This document shows, piece after piece, positions 1 to 5,576 of a stretch of 5,884 nucleotides of DNA (position 1 is its first letter; each line of letters opens with the position of its first letter). Both the position numbers and the translations under genes were made by a program. Source of the stretch: Bacteroidales bacterium UBA1800 (GTDB lineage Bacteria > Bacteroidota > Bacteroidia > Bacteroidales > VadinHA17). The stretch lies in assembly GCA_002319915.1 (NCBI GenBank), contig DCFQ01000007.1, positions 122,157 to 128,040 on the forward strand, written 5' to 3'. The notes beneath the pieces were generated by a model. It made no database searches. It saw only the letters and a list, made by a program, of their open reading frames with translations, and was not told where the DNA came from.

Positions 1-101
1 GCACGATTGCACGATTGCACGATTGTCCCGACTCTTCGGTCGGGATCTTCACTACGCTCCGACACGATTGCATGATTGCACGATTGCACAATTGCACGAT
101 A
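1..101. repeat. Tandem array of the 8-bp unit GCACGATT, interrupted
   Basis: Three perfect GCACGATT units fill bases 1-24. After an interruption at 26-62 the array resumes in register as GCACGATT (base 25 joined to 63-69), GCATGATT (70-77), GCACGATT (78-85), GCACAATT (86-93) and GCACGATA (94-101). The array begins at the window edge, so its full length is unknown. It is non-coding and lies about 120 bp upstream of the first gene. No function is evident. Arrays of this kind can expand or contract by slippage. Confidence 0.9.
26..62. repeat. 37-nt hairpin-bearing insertion inside the 8-bp array
   Basis: Bases 26-32 (TCCCGAC) pair perfectly with 39-45 (GTCGGGA) around a 6-nt loop. A 17-nt tail containing TACGCTCCGA follows, to base 62. 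Deleting exactly 26-62 joins G25 to CACGATT (63-69) and recreates a perfect array unit, so this looks like a discrete insertion rather than array decay. There is no T-run after the stem, so it is not a classical terminator. A REP-like palindromic element is the likely class; this is inferred from structure. Confidence 0.65.
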
Positions 102-118
102 ACTAAGTTAACGAATTG

Positions 119-143
119 TTAATCCAGGATTCACAGGGATTAA
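119..143. repeat. Short inverted repeat in the leader region
   Basis: TTAATCC at 119-125 is the exact reverse complement of GGATTAA at 137-143, separated by 11 nt. It lies about 80 bp upstream of the methionine-rich gene. It could be another small intergenic palindrome or a transcribed hairpin. I see no clear promoter of the Bacteroidota TTTG/TAnnTTTG type with correct spacing nearby. Confidence 0.4.
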
Positions 144-172
144 ATCAACTAAACCGTTTGTCTAAGGAATAA

Positions 173-192
173 CTGTTCGGGAAAGTGAACAG
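173..192 (+). other. Possible leader hairpin before the Met-rich gene
   Basis: CTGTTC at 173-178 pairs with GAACAG at 187-192 around an 8-nt loop, 30 bp before the start codon. The stem is only 6 bp and could be fortuitous. It is listed because it is the closest structure to the start codon and could form in the mRNA leader. Confidence 0.2.
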
Positions 193-222
193 GAAAGCAG
201 TGTCAGAATTTAAAGATATAAC

Positions 223-843
223 ATGGAAAGTATGAAAAGCACTCTTAAGATCACGACTATCCTGCTGGTACTCATGACAGCAGGAAATTTTTCTCTCAGC
301 GCCCAGCAGGGAATGAGGGGCATGAGACCTGACAGCACCAGGATGGCAATGCACAGGAGGAGCAATATGCCGATGCATCAGATGATGCCGGGGCAGGATT
401 CTGTAATGCAACGCCGGATGGATCGTGGCATGGGTCCGGGTGGAATGCGGGGCATGGCTCCGATGCGGGGAATGCAAGGGCATTTCTCATGTCCCTGCAT
501 GGATATGCGGATGATGCGGTCAGAAATGATGCACCGCGGAATGCGCGGCGGCTTTGGTCCAGGTGAGAGGCCCGGGATGCCGATGATAGGCAGGATCCCT
601 GATCTCACGGATAAGCAGAGGAAGGAGATAGCAGATCTGAGGCAGAAGCATCAGGATGAAATGCAGAAGTTAAGGAGCGGCATGCAGGAGAAGATGAAGG
701 AGATGAGGGATGCAAACAGGAAGGAGATCATGAACCTCCTGACCCCTGATCAGAAGAAATGGCTCGAGGAGAACGGCAGGATGATGCAGCAGCCGCCTGA
801 TCCCCCCGCACCGCCGGCAGCTCCGGAAAAACCGGTAATGTAG
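223..843 (+). CDS. Secreted Met-rich Spy/CpxP-like (LTxxQ) protein
   Basis: A 206-residue exported protein. Residues 1-27 form a signal peptide (basic start, hydrophobic core TILLVLM, likely cleavage after SLSA-27). Residues 31-121 are extremely methionine-rich (24 Met in about 90 residues) in GMRGM, MHQMM and MRMM patterns with interspersed His and a CPC motif at 90-92. Residues 125-185 form a charged, helical Spy/CpxP-like segment with two LTxxQ motifs, LTDKQ at 128-132 and LTPDQ at 173-177. The C-terminus is proline-rich. Spy/CpxP proteins are periplasmic chaperones or envelope-stress and metal sensors. Methionine clusters with Cys and His are typical of Cu(I)/Ag(I) binding, so a role in copper handling is inferred but not shown. 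The start at 223 was chosen as the longest; ATG at 232 would also leave an intact signal peptide, and neither has a clear ribosome-binding site. The gene stands alone, convergent with the racemase gene. Confidence 0.85.
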   Translation: MESMKSTLKITTILLVLMTAGNFSLSAQQGMRGMRPDSTRMAMHRRSNMPMHQMMPGQDSVMQRRMDRGMGPGGMRGMAPMRGMQGHFSCPCMDMRMMRSEMMHRGMRGGFGPGERPGMPMIGRIPDLTDKQRKEIADLRQKHQDEMQKLRSGMQEKMKEMRDANRKEIMNLLTPDQKKWLEENGRMMQQPPDPPAPPAAPEKPVM

Positions 844-859
844 ATTTAAGTGGATGTAC

Positions 860-993
860 CAAAAGTCTGATTTTAACCGCAAAGAACGCGAAGTTCGCGC
901 AAAGTATGCAAAGGTAATTTGCTGAATTTAAACTTTTTGCGAGTTTTACGAAAAAACTTTGCGACCTTTGCGGTTAACGGATTTTGACTTTTG
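860..993. repeat. Long inverted-repeat element between convergent genes (copy 1)
   Basis: The core arms are TTAACCGCAAAG (873-884) and its perfect reverse complement (966-977). Outside them CAAAAGTC (860-867) pairs with GACTTTTG (986-993) across an asymmetric 5/8-nt internal loop. The arms are built of roughly 9-bp units: CGCAAAGAA (878), CGCGAAGTT (887), CGCGCAAAGTA (896) and TGCAAAGGT (907) on the left, and CTTTGCGAC (957) and CTTTGCGGT (966) on the right. It lies 16 bp after the stop of the + strand gene and 73 bp after the stop of the - strand racemase. It could therefore act as a bidirectional terminator or mRNA 3'-end stabiliser. A related copy lies at 3769-3890. Confidence 0.8.
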
Positions 994-1066
994 ATTCCTC
1001 CTCTTGTCTTTCGGTCTTGCAGGTTTTGTAAGTCTTCAAAAATCGACATTCCAGACTGCGCAAGAC

Positions 1067-1759
1067 CTACTGCCCCACCGAGTACTCCAGCGCTGCCCTT
1101 GCAAGGATCCTTGTCGAATCAAGGACCGGCAACGGCGATTCCCCGGGAAGCACGATCAGCGGGATCTCAGTGCAACCGAGCACCACACAGTCACAACCCC
1201 GCCTCTTTAACCCTTCAATGGCATCAAGGAAGAACCTCCTGGATCCCGGATTGATTATCCCGTACACCAGCTCACTGAAGATTATGTCATTGATCCTTGT
1301 CCTTTCCTCCTCGGGGGGAATAAGACAGTCAAGACCTCTTTCCTCCATCACCTCCTGGTAAACCGGTCCCTCCATGAGAAACCTCGTTCCAAGGACCCCA
1401 GGTCTCCCAAACCCCTGGGCCTGTGCCTCCCTGGCTACCTCCTTGCCTATGTGGAGCCATGGGAGCGGCGATCGTCCGGCAACAAGGGAATATGCCTCGT
1501 GGATCGTATTGTCGGGACTGATCAGGAACTCCGCACCGGCATTCTTAAGCTTCCCGGCCGAAGAGAGCATAAGCCCGGCCACCCCTTCCCATTGCCCGGT
1601 ATTTATGAACTCCATGTACTCATTCAGGGGATGATTATGGAGGCTTACTTCAGGATGAGAGTGCTCCCCCAGCAAGCGAGCGCCTTCATTGCAGATGGTC
1701 CGGTAGCAGAGGGCCGCCCCTTCGTAACTGCAGGCAACAATACCAATGTGTTTTGACAT
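1067..1759 (-). CDS. Aspartate/glutamate racemase family protein (YgeA-like)
   Basis: A 230-residue cytoplasmic protein of the Asp/Glu racemase superfamily, collinear with E. coli YgeA as I recall that sequence (also 230 residues). Visible family blocks are the N-terminal IGIVACSYEGAALCYR strand-loop, NTIH at 84-87, LPWLHI after it, LGTRFLMEG in the second lobe, INDIIF, and GCTEI at 195-199 with catalytic Cys196. These enzymes use a pair of residues, usually two Cys (Thr/Cys in YgeA), to remove and return the alpha proton of an amino acid. Here the first position is Asp83, so substrate and even racemase activity are uncertain. The start at 1759 (MSKHIGIV) was preferred over an in-frame ATG at 1813, which would overlap the upstream gene and add 18 polar residues unlike the family; AACAGGAT precedes it. 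It lies 37 bp after ohrR on the same strand and is probably the third gene of that operon. Confidence 0.82.
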   Translation of the reverse strand: MSKHIGIVACSYEGAALCYRTICNEGARLLGEHSHPEVSLHNHPLNEYMEFINTGQWEGVAGLMLSSAGKLKNAGAEFLISPDNTIHEAYSLVAGRSPLPWLHIGKEVAREAQAQGFGRPGVLGTRFLMEGPVYQEVMEERGLDCLIPPEEERTRINDIIFSELVYGIINPGSRRFFLDAIEGLKRRGCDCVVLGCTEIPLIVLPGESPLPVLDSTRILARAALEYSVGQ

Positions 1760-1796
1760 ATCCTGTTTTTTGGAGTGATAGTTCTGTTGGCCAGGC

Positions 1797-2246
1797 TTAT
1801 TTCCCCTTTTCACAAAGCAAGGCGACCATAGTGGTAAGGTAGCGCCTTATGTCCCCGAGATTTGCGGCAGTGAGCTCGCCTGACCCGAGGCGTGCCGCCA
1901 GCTTCCCGGGGATCGCTGCGGCTTTTTTCTTCATCACCCTGCCTTTTTCAGTGAGGCTTATTACCACCTTGCGCTCATCCTTGCCCGAGCGCTTCCTGAC
2001 GATCACCCCCATAGATTCCATGCGCTTTAAAAGCGGTGTTACGGTGTTGGTGTTCAGGATGAGCCTGCCGGAGATGTCATTCACCGAGACTTTGTTCGTC
2101 TCCCAGAGCACCAGCATAACAAGGTACTGGGGATAGGTCAGGCCGAGCTTCCCGAGAAGCGGCTGATACTCCCGGATTATGAGCCTGGATGCCGCATAGA
2201 CCGGGAAACAAAGCTGGTTGTCCAGCTTAAGCTGATCGTTATTCAT
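1797..2246 (-). CDS. ohrR: OhrR-type MarR family organic-peroxide sensor/repressor
   Basis: A 149-residue winged-helix MarR protein with the diagnostic OhrR N-terminus LDNQLCF, placing the peroxide-sensing cysteine at Cys13. Tyr27 and Tyr38 (in GLTYPQY) occupy the places of Tyr29 and Tyr40 of Bacillus subtilis OhrR, the residues that hydrogen-bond the reactive Cys15; the offset is two residues throughout. The recognition helix region is LNTNTVTPLLKRME, and the wing contains RKRSGKDERKVVISLT. In the family, oxidation of this Cys by organic hydroperoxide or hypochlorite releases DNA. The only other cysteine is Cys145, near the C-terminus. It does not obviously match the resolving Cys127 of Xanthomonas OhrR, so a one-Cys mechanism with a small thiol partner is more likely (inferred). 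It starts 11 bp after gpx, preceded by GGGAAG, and probably represses its own operon. Confidence 0.93.
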   Translation of the reverse strand: MNNDQLKLDNQLCFPVYAASRLIIREYQPLLGKLGLTYPQYLVMLVLWETNKVSVNDISGRLILNTNTVTPLLKRMESMGVIVRKRSGKDERKVVISLTEKGRVMKKKAAAIPGKLAARLGSGELTAANLGDIRRYLTTMVALLCEKGK

Positions 2247-2257
2247 CTTCCCGTGTT

Positions 2258-2740
2258 TCAGTTCAACATTGAGCTCAGAAACCTGTCAATCTCCTCCGGT
2301 GTCGTTGAGGGGGCGAACCTCTTTACCGGCTTGCCTCCGGCATCGATAAGGAACTTCGTAAAATTCCATGTTATCGTGCCGCCTAATAACCCTTTAAGCT
2401 TCGATTTGAGATATTTATAGATGGGATGGGCATTTTTCCCGTTGACTTCAATTTTTGAGAACATCGGGAATGTCACCCCATAATTTATGACACACCCTTC
2501 TGCAATCGACTTCTCATCACCCGGCTCCTGGTTCCCGAACTGATTGCAGGGGAAACCCAGGATAATTAAGCCCTTGTCACGGTATTTCTCGAAGAGCCCC
2601 TCAAGGCCTTCAAGCTGAGGCGTAAATCCGCATTTACTCGCGGTATTCACCACCAGGAGGGTCTTTCCCCTGTAGGATTCCATTTTGACCTCCCTGCCCG
2701 CCAGGCTGGTCGCACTGAACTGATAAATTGATTTTTCCAT
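2258..2740 (-). CDS. gpx: Glutathione-peroxidase-family thiol peroxidase
   Basis: A 160-residue thioredoxin-fold peroxidase of the usual length for bacterial GPx. The peroxidatic residue is Cys37 in NTASKCGFT (a cysteine, not selenocysteine). The rest of the catalytic tetrad is visible as Gln71 in GNQEPG and Trp125-Asn126 in TWNF. The FPCNQFG signature holds Cys65. Cys83 in EGCVINYGVTFP lies 46 residues after Cys37, the same spacing as the Cys36/Cys82 pair of yeast Gpx3. This suggests a two-cysteine enzyme recycled by thioredoxin rather than glutathione (inferred). There is no signal peptide, so it acts in the cytoplasm, reducing H2O2 and organic or lipid hydroperoxides. It is the first gene of the gpx-ohrR-racemase cluster, with a perfect palindrome 47 bp upstream that is a candidate OhrR operator. 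Confidence 0.95.
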   Translation of the reverse strand: MEKSIYQFSATSLAGREVKMESYRGKTLLVVNTASKCGFTPQLEGLEGLFEKYRDKGLIILGFPCNQFGNQEPGDEKSIAEGCVINYGVTFPMFSKIEVNGKNAHPIYKYLKSKLKGLLGGTITWNFTKFLIDAGGKPVKRFAPSTTPEEIDRFLSSMLN

Positions 2741-2787
2741 AATTTTCGTTATACCAATTTCACTTTCAAACCAATCTCATGTGAATA

Positions 2788-2801
2788 TATCGCATGCGAT
2801 A
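2788..2801. promoter_or_regulatory. Candidate OhrR operator, 14-bp perfect palindrome
   Basis: TATCGCATGCGATA is perfectly self-complementary and lies in an A/T-rich gap 47 bp before the gpx start codon. MarR-family dimers bind inverted repeats of about this size near promoters. The neighbouring MarR gene is ohrR, so OhrR is the obvious candidate ligand. The sequence is not the B. subtilis OhrR consensus (TACAATT-type arms), so the assignment rests on position and symmetry. Control of the divergent metallophosphoesterase gene, about 200 bp away, is possible but less likely. Confidence 0.55.
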
Positions 2802-2850
2802 CAAATTTACGAATAATTCCTGCACGATTCCCTCCCGAAACCTCCTTTTC

Positions 2851-2901
2851 CTCCGTGCCTCCCCTGCATACCGGCAGGCAGGTCCGTGTTCTCCGTGTAA
2901 C
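2851..2901. repeat. Degenerate CTCCGTG short-unit repeat with insertion
   Basis: CTCCGTGCCTCC (2851-2862) and GTGTTCTCCGTGTAAC (2886-2901) read as one array of roughly 9-bp CTCCGTGTT-like units once the 2863-2885 segment is removed. The unit length and the ending in TAAC recall the CTTTGCG elements elsewhere in this window, but the sequence family is different. It lies between the divergent gpx and metallophosphoesterase genes. No coding capacity or function is evident. Confidence 0.6.
2863..2882. repeat. 20-nt hairpin element flanked by TCC duplication
   Basis: CCTGC at 2863-2867 pairs with GCAGG at 2874-2878, followed by a further CAGG. The 20-nt segment is flanked by TCC at 2860-2862 and at 2883-2885. 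Removing it together with one TCC restores the surrounding CTCCGTG array. This resembles CCTGCC/GGCAGG palindromes that I recall as frequent in Bacteroidota and candidate-phylum genomes. The recollection is unverified here. Confidence 0.5.
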
Positions 2902-2998
2902 AAATCACTTCCACTATCAACAATCGCTCCGCCCCCCGAACGGAATCTGAATTCAATTGTTTAAATTTAGCCGCAGGCAAAATGAATCGCATAAAATC

Positions 2999-3757
2999 AT
3001 GAAAATCCAGTTCGCATCCGACCTCCATATTGAATTCCCTGAAAACAATGAGTACTTCAGGAGGAACATGCTGAAACCGGTGGGGGACATACTGGTGCTG
3101 GGCGGCGACATAGTTCCCTTCAGGCAGATGGATGAGCACAGGGATTTCTTTGATTACCTGAGCGATAACTTCAGCATTACATACTGGATCCCCGGGAATC
3201 ATGAATATTACCATTCCGATATCACCGAAAGATCCCATTCCCTGGATGAGAAAATCAGGGACAACATCCGCCTGGTGGATAACATTTCCGTGATGAACGG
3301 TAATGTCAGGATGATCTTTTCTACACTCTGGACAAAGATCGGACCTTCCGGGAAGGAAGAGCTTCAAATTGCGTACTCGGACTTCCGTGCCATACTGCAT
3401 GACGGACTGATGCTAACTGTTGCAAATTACAATTCAGCCCACGAGGAATGCCTCTCCTTCCTGAAGGAGGAACTTAGCCGGCCAGGGGATGACCCGGTTG
3501 TTGTGGTAACTCACCACATGCCTACATTCCTGAATTACCCCGAAGAGTACAGGTCGAGCCCTCTGAGTGATGCATTTGCCGTGGAACTGAGCGCCTTTAT
3601 AAACGAGACGCAGCCTGATTACTGGATATTCGGGCATTACCACAATATCAGCGGGGATTTCAGTATCGGGAAGACGAGGCTGGTGTCGAACCAGTTGGGG
3701 TATGTCATGTACAATGAGCACCGCAGGTTCGATCCCGGGAAATTCATTGAAATATAA
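2999..3757 (+). CDS. Calcineurin-like metallophosphoesterase
   Basis: A 252-residue cytoplasmic protein with all five metallophosphoesterase motifs in order: SDLH (Asp8, His10), GGD (Asp37), GNHE (Asn67, His68), THH (His172) and GHYH (His213, His215). Together they bind the di-metal centre that hydrolyses phosphomono- or diesters. Motif spacing and length fit a single catalytic domain with no extra domains, signal peptide or membrane segment, so the substrate cannot be predicted. Start ATG 2999 gives MKIQFASDLHIEF, the typical family beginning one strand before the first motif. An in-frame ATG at 2957 would add 14 residues with no family resemblance and was not used. The gene is divergent from gpx and convergent with the M28 peptidase, so it is probably transcribed alone. 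Confidence 0.93.
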   Translation: MKIQFASDLHIEFPENNEYFRRNMLKPVGDILVLGGDIVPFRQMDEHRDFFDYLSDNFSITYWIPGNHEYYHSDITERSHSLDEKIRDNIRLVDNISVMNGNVRMIFSTLWTKIGPSGKEELQIAYSDFRAILHDGLMLTVANYNSAHEECLSFLKEELSRPGDDPVVVVTHHMPTFLNYPEEYRSSPLSDAFAVELSAFINETQPDYWIFGHYHNISGDFSIGKTRLVSNQLGYVMYNEHRRFDPGKFIEI

Positions 3758-3768
3758 ATTCAGATCTT

Positions 3769-3890
3769 ACCGCAAAGGCCGCTAAGTTCCTTCACGAAAT
3801 ATTTCGACAACTCAGGAATTCGCTAGGGTCGCAAAGAATCTGTTATTTTCTCCTTTGCGTACTTTGGTATCGCTTGGAGTTCTTTGCGGT
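3769..3890. repeat. Long inverted-repeat element between convergent genes (copy 2)
   Basis: Terminal arms ACCGCAAAG (3769-3777) and CTTTGCGGT (3882-3890) are perfect reverse complements. Internal units of about 9 bp include CGCAAAGGC (3771) and CGCTAAGTT (3780) on the left, and CTTTGCGTA (3853), CTTTGGTAT (3862) and CGCTTGGAG (3871) on the right. The first two left units match the corresponding units of the 860-993 copy at 15 of 18 positions. It lies 11 bp after the metallophosphoesterase stop and 21 bp beyond the 3' end of the peptidase gene. This is the same convergent setting as copy 1, consistent with a shared terminator-like or mRNA-end role. Confidence 0.75.
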
Positions 3891-3911
3891 TAAAAAACTA
3901 TCAGTAAATAC

Positions 3912-5576
3912 TTATTTTGGCAAATTCTCCATCATCTTGTCACGCAGGGGCTTGTAGGGATTGCCGTCAACCCAGTCGGGGAATTGGTCCGTCATGCTGA
4001 GATCGTAACCGACCTGGAAGTAGACCTTTATATCGCTGACCATCCCCTCGAAATCCCACTTTGCAGGATCATACTCATCAGACGGTTTATGGTAATGCTG
4101 CATTGTCCACTGGTCGCGCTCCTGCCTGCCAAGCTCCTTGCCTACCTCGTAATCGTCAATCCCGCCGGAGAGGTCGAGGGACGGGACCCCGGCTTTTGCA
4201 AAGCTGAAATGATCGGATCTGAAATAGCCTCCCTTTTCCGGCTCCGGATCGGGGATAAGGTAACGGCCATACCCATTGAGGACAGGAACAACGAAATTAT
4301 CAAGACTGGAGTATCCGTATCCGATTATCGTCATATCCCTTGTTGGCCCGAAAATATCAAGCGCGTCCATATTGATGTCCGCTACTGTCTTATTGAGCGG
4401 GTACAGTGGATGGCTGACATAATACTCACTGCCCAGCAACCCCTGCTCCTCACCCGTGACCGAAAGGAAAAGAATTGAGCGCTCCTGCGTAAATGGCAGG
4501 CTTTTAAATGCTTTTGCAATGCTGATAAGGGCGGCCACCCCGGTTGCATTGTCCACGGCACCATTGAAGATCGAATCACCCTTTAGGGCATCATTGACTC
4601 CCAGGTGGTCCCAGTGCGCAGTATAAATAATGTACTCGTCAGGGCGCGTCTTTCCCGGCAGGACTCCGGCAACATTATTTGATGTCAGGCGTGCCACTGA
4701 GTTGCTGAACTCAACTGACGCCTTAAGGTGCATGTCAACCGGTATAAATCCCCGATGAGATGCAATCCTGACCGTATTGTCATAATTCAGCCCGGCAGCC
4801 TCGAAGAGCTTTCTTGCTTCGTCAGTAGTGATCCAGGCCTTGAACTCAAGGCTCGAATTCGACAGTTCATTCTGTTCGAGATCGAGCTGTGGGCCGGTAA
4901 AGCTGTTCCTGACAACTTCCCAGGGATAGCCTGCTGCTCCAGTCTCATGGATTATTACGGCAGCCCTTGCTCCCTGGCGGGCAGCCTCCTCATACTTGTA
5001 AGTCCATCTGCCATAGTAGGTCATGGCCTTTCCGTTGAACAGTGTAGTATCGCCGGTTGCATATCCCGGGTCATTTACCAGCATTACGACCGTCTTTCCC
5101 CTGACATCCAGGCCTGAATAATCGTTCCAGCGGTATTCCGGGGCATTTATCCCATATCCTACAAAAACGATATCCGAATTGTCGAAATTGATCTTCCCGG
5201 TGAGCAGCGGCGTGCTCCCCACGAAATCATCATATTCTTTCAATTCGGCCCTGCCTTTCGCACCAGTGACTGAAAATTTAATTGGTGATGACGGTGTTAT
5301 TCTTACAAGGGGGACCTCCTGGAACCAGCTTCCGTTGTTTGCGGGCTTCAGGCCCACTTTGGCGAACTGGGCGGCGATGTAGTCAATGGTCTTTTTTTCT
5401 CCATCGGTCCCGGGGAACCTTCCCTTGAAATCATCCGAGGCCAGGACAGAGATGTTCTGCTTCAGATCGTCGGCAGAGATGCTTTTGAGCCCTGCTGAAA
5501 TATCCTTTTCCTTAACGTTGCAGGCGGTCAAAGCTGATAATATCAACATTGTGAGGATTGAATTTTTTAAATACAT
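3912..5576 (-). CDS. Lipoprotein M28 family zinc aminopeptidase with PA-like insert
   Basis: A 554-residue exported metallopeptidase. Residues 1-19 are a lipoprotein signal ending in the lipobox LTAC, with Cys19 as the lipidated residue, so it is membrane-anchored outside the cytoplasm. An N-terminal M28-type segment (VLASDDFKGRFPGTDGE, about 44-60) is followed by a protease-associated-like insert (roughly 125-285, including SDIVFVGYGI and GKTVVMLVNDP). The catalytic domain carries the full M28 set: His321 and Asp323 in AHWDH, Asp342 in GAVDNATG, catalytic Glu376 and ligand Glu377 in TGEEQG, Asp404 in NMDAL, and His496 in HYHKPSDEYD. Two zinc ions would be bound. The family removes N-terminal amino acids from peptides, so a nutritional role in peptide scavenging is likely, but the exact specificity is unknown. 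It has no operon partner in the window. Nothing is truncated and all expected ligands are present. Confidence 0.95.
   Translation of the reverse strand: MYLKNSILTMLILSALTACNVKEKDISAGLKSISADDLKQNISVLASDDFKGRFPGTDGEKKTIDYIAAQFAKVGLKPANNGSWFQEVPLVRITPSSPIKFSVTGAKGRAELKEYDDFVGSTPLLTGKINFDNSDIVFVGYGINAPEYRWNDYSGLDVRGKTVVMLVNDPGYATGDTTLFNGKAMTYYGRWTYKYEEAARQGARAAVIIHETGAAGYPWEVVRNSFTGPQLDLEQNELSNSSLEFKAWITTDEARKLFEAAGLNYDNTVRIASHRGFIPVDMHLKASVEFSNSVARLTSNNVAGVLPGKTRPDEYIIYTAHWDHLGVNDALKGDSIFNGAVDNATGVAALISIAKAFKSLPFTQERSILFLSVTGEEQGLLGSEYYVSHPLYPLNKTVADINMDALDIFGPTRDMTIIGYGYSSLDNFVVPVLNGYGRYLIPDPEPEKGGYFRSDHFSFAKAGVPSLDLSGGIDDYEVGKELGRQERDQWTMQHYHKPSDEYDPAKWDFEGMVSDIKVYFQVGYDLSMTDQFPDWVDGNPYKPLRDKMMENLPK

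Noticed and set aside
1..101. CRISPR array
   Set aside because: The repeats are 8 bp and contiguous with no regular unique spacers. The single interruption is one hairpin segment.
157..179. TTTG (157) and TAACTGTT (170) as a Bacteroidota promoter
   Set aside because: The two boxes are only about 9 bp apart, far less than the roughly 20 bp expected, and the second box is imperfect.
145..483. Minus-strand open frames opposite the Met-rich gene
   Set aside because: They are His/Pro/Ser-rich antisense images of Met/Arg codons, match no known family and lack plausible starts. The plus-strand protein has a signal peptide and LTxxQ motifs.
1014..1066. GTCTTGC/GCAAGAC inverted repeat just after the racemase stop
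   Set aside because: The 7-bp arms are separated by 39 nt with no T-run, which is too weak to call a terminator.
1760..1813. N-terminal extension of the racemase to ATG 1813
   Set aside because: It would overlap the ohrR stop and add 18 polar residues before the family's usual start. ATG 1759 gives exactly the YgeA length.
2986..2992. ATCGCAT half-site matching the candidate operator, before the metallophosphoesterase
   Set aside because: A 7-nt match is expected by chance about once in a window this size, and there is no second arm.
2807..3400. 197-codon minus-strand frame opposite the metallophosphoesterase
   Set aside because: It runs antisense through a gene with all five catalytic motifs and through the intergenic repeat. 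It shows no recognisable domain.
3984..5117. Plus-strand open frames (3984-4478, 4728-5117) inside the M28 gene
   Set aside because: They are shadows of a complete peptidase gene and have no domain features of their own.
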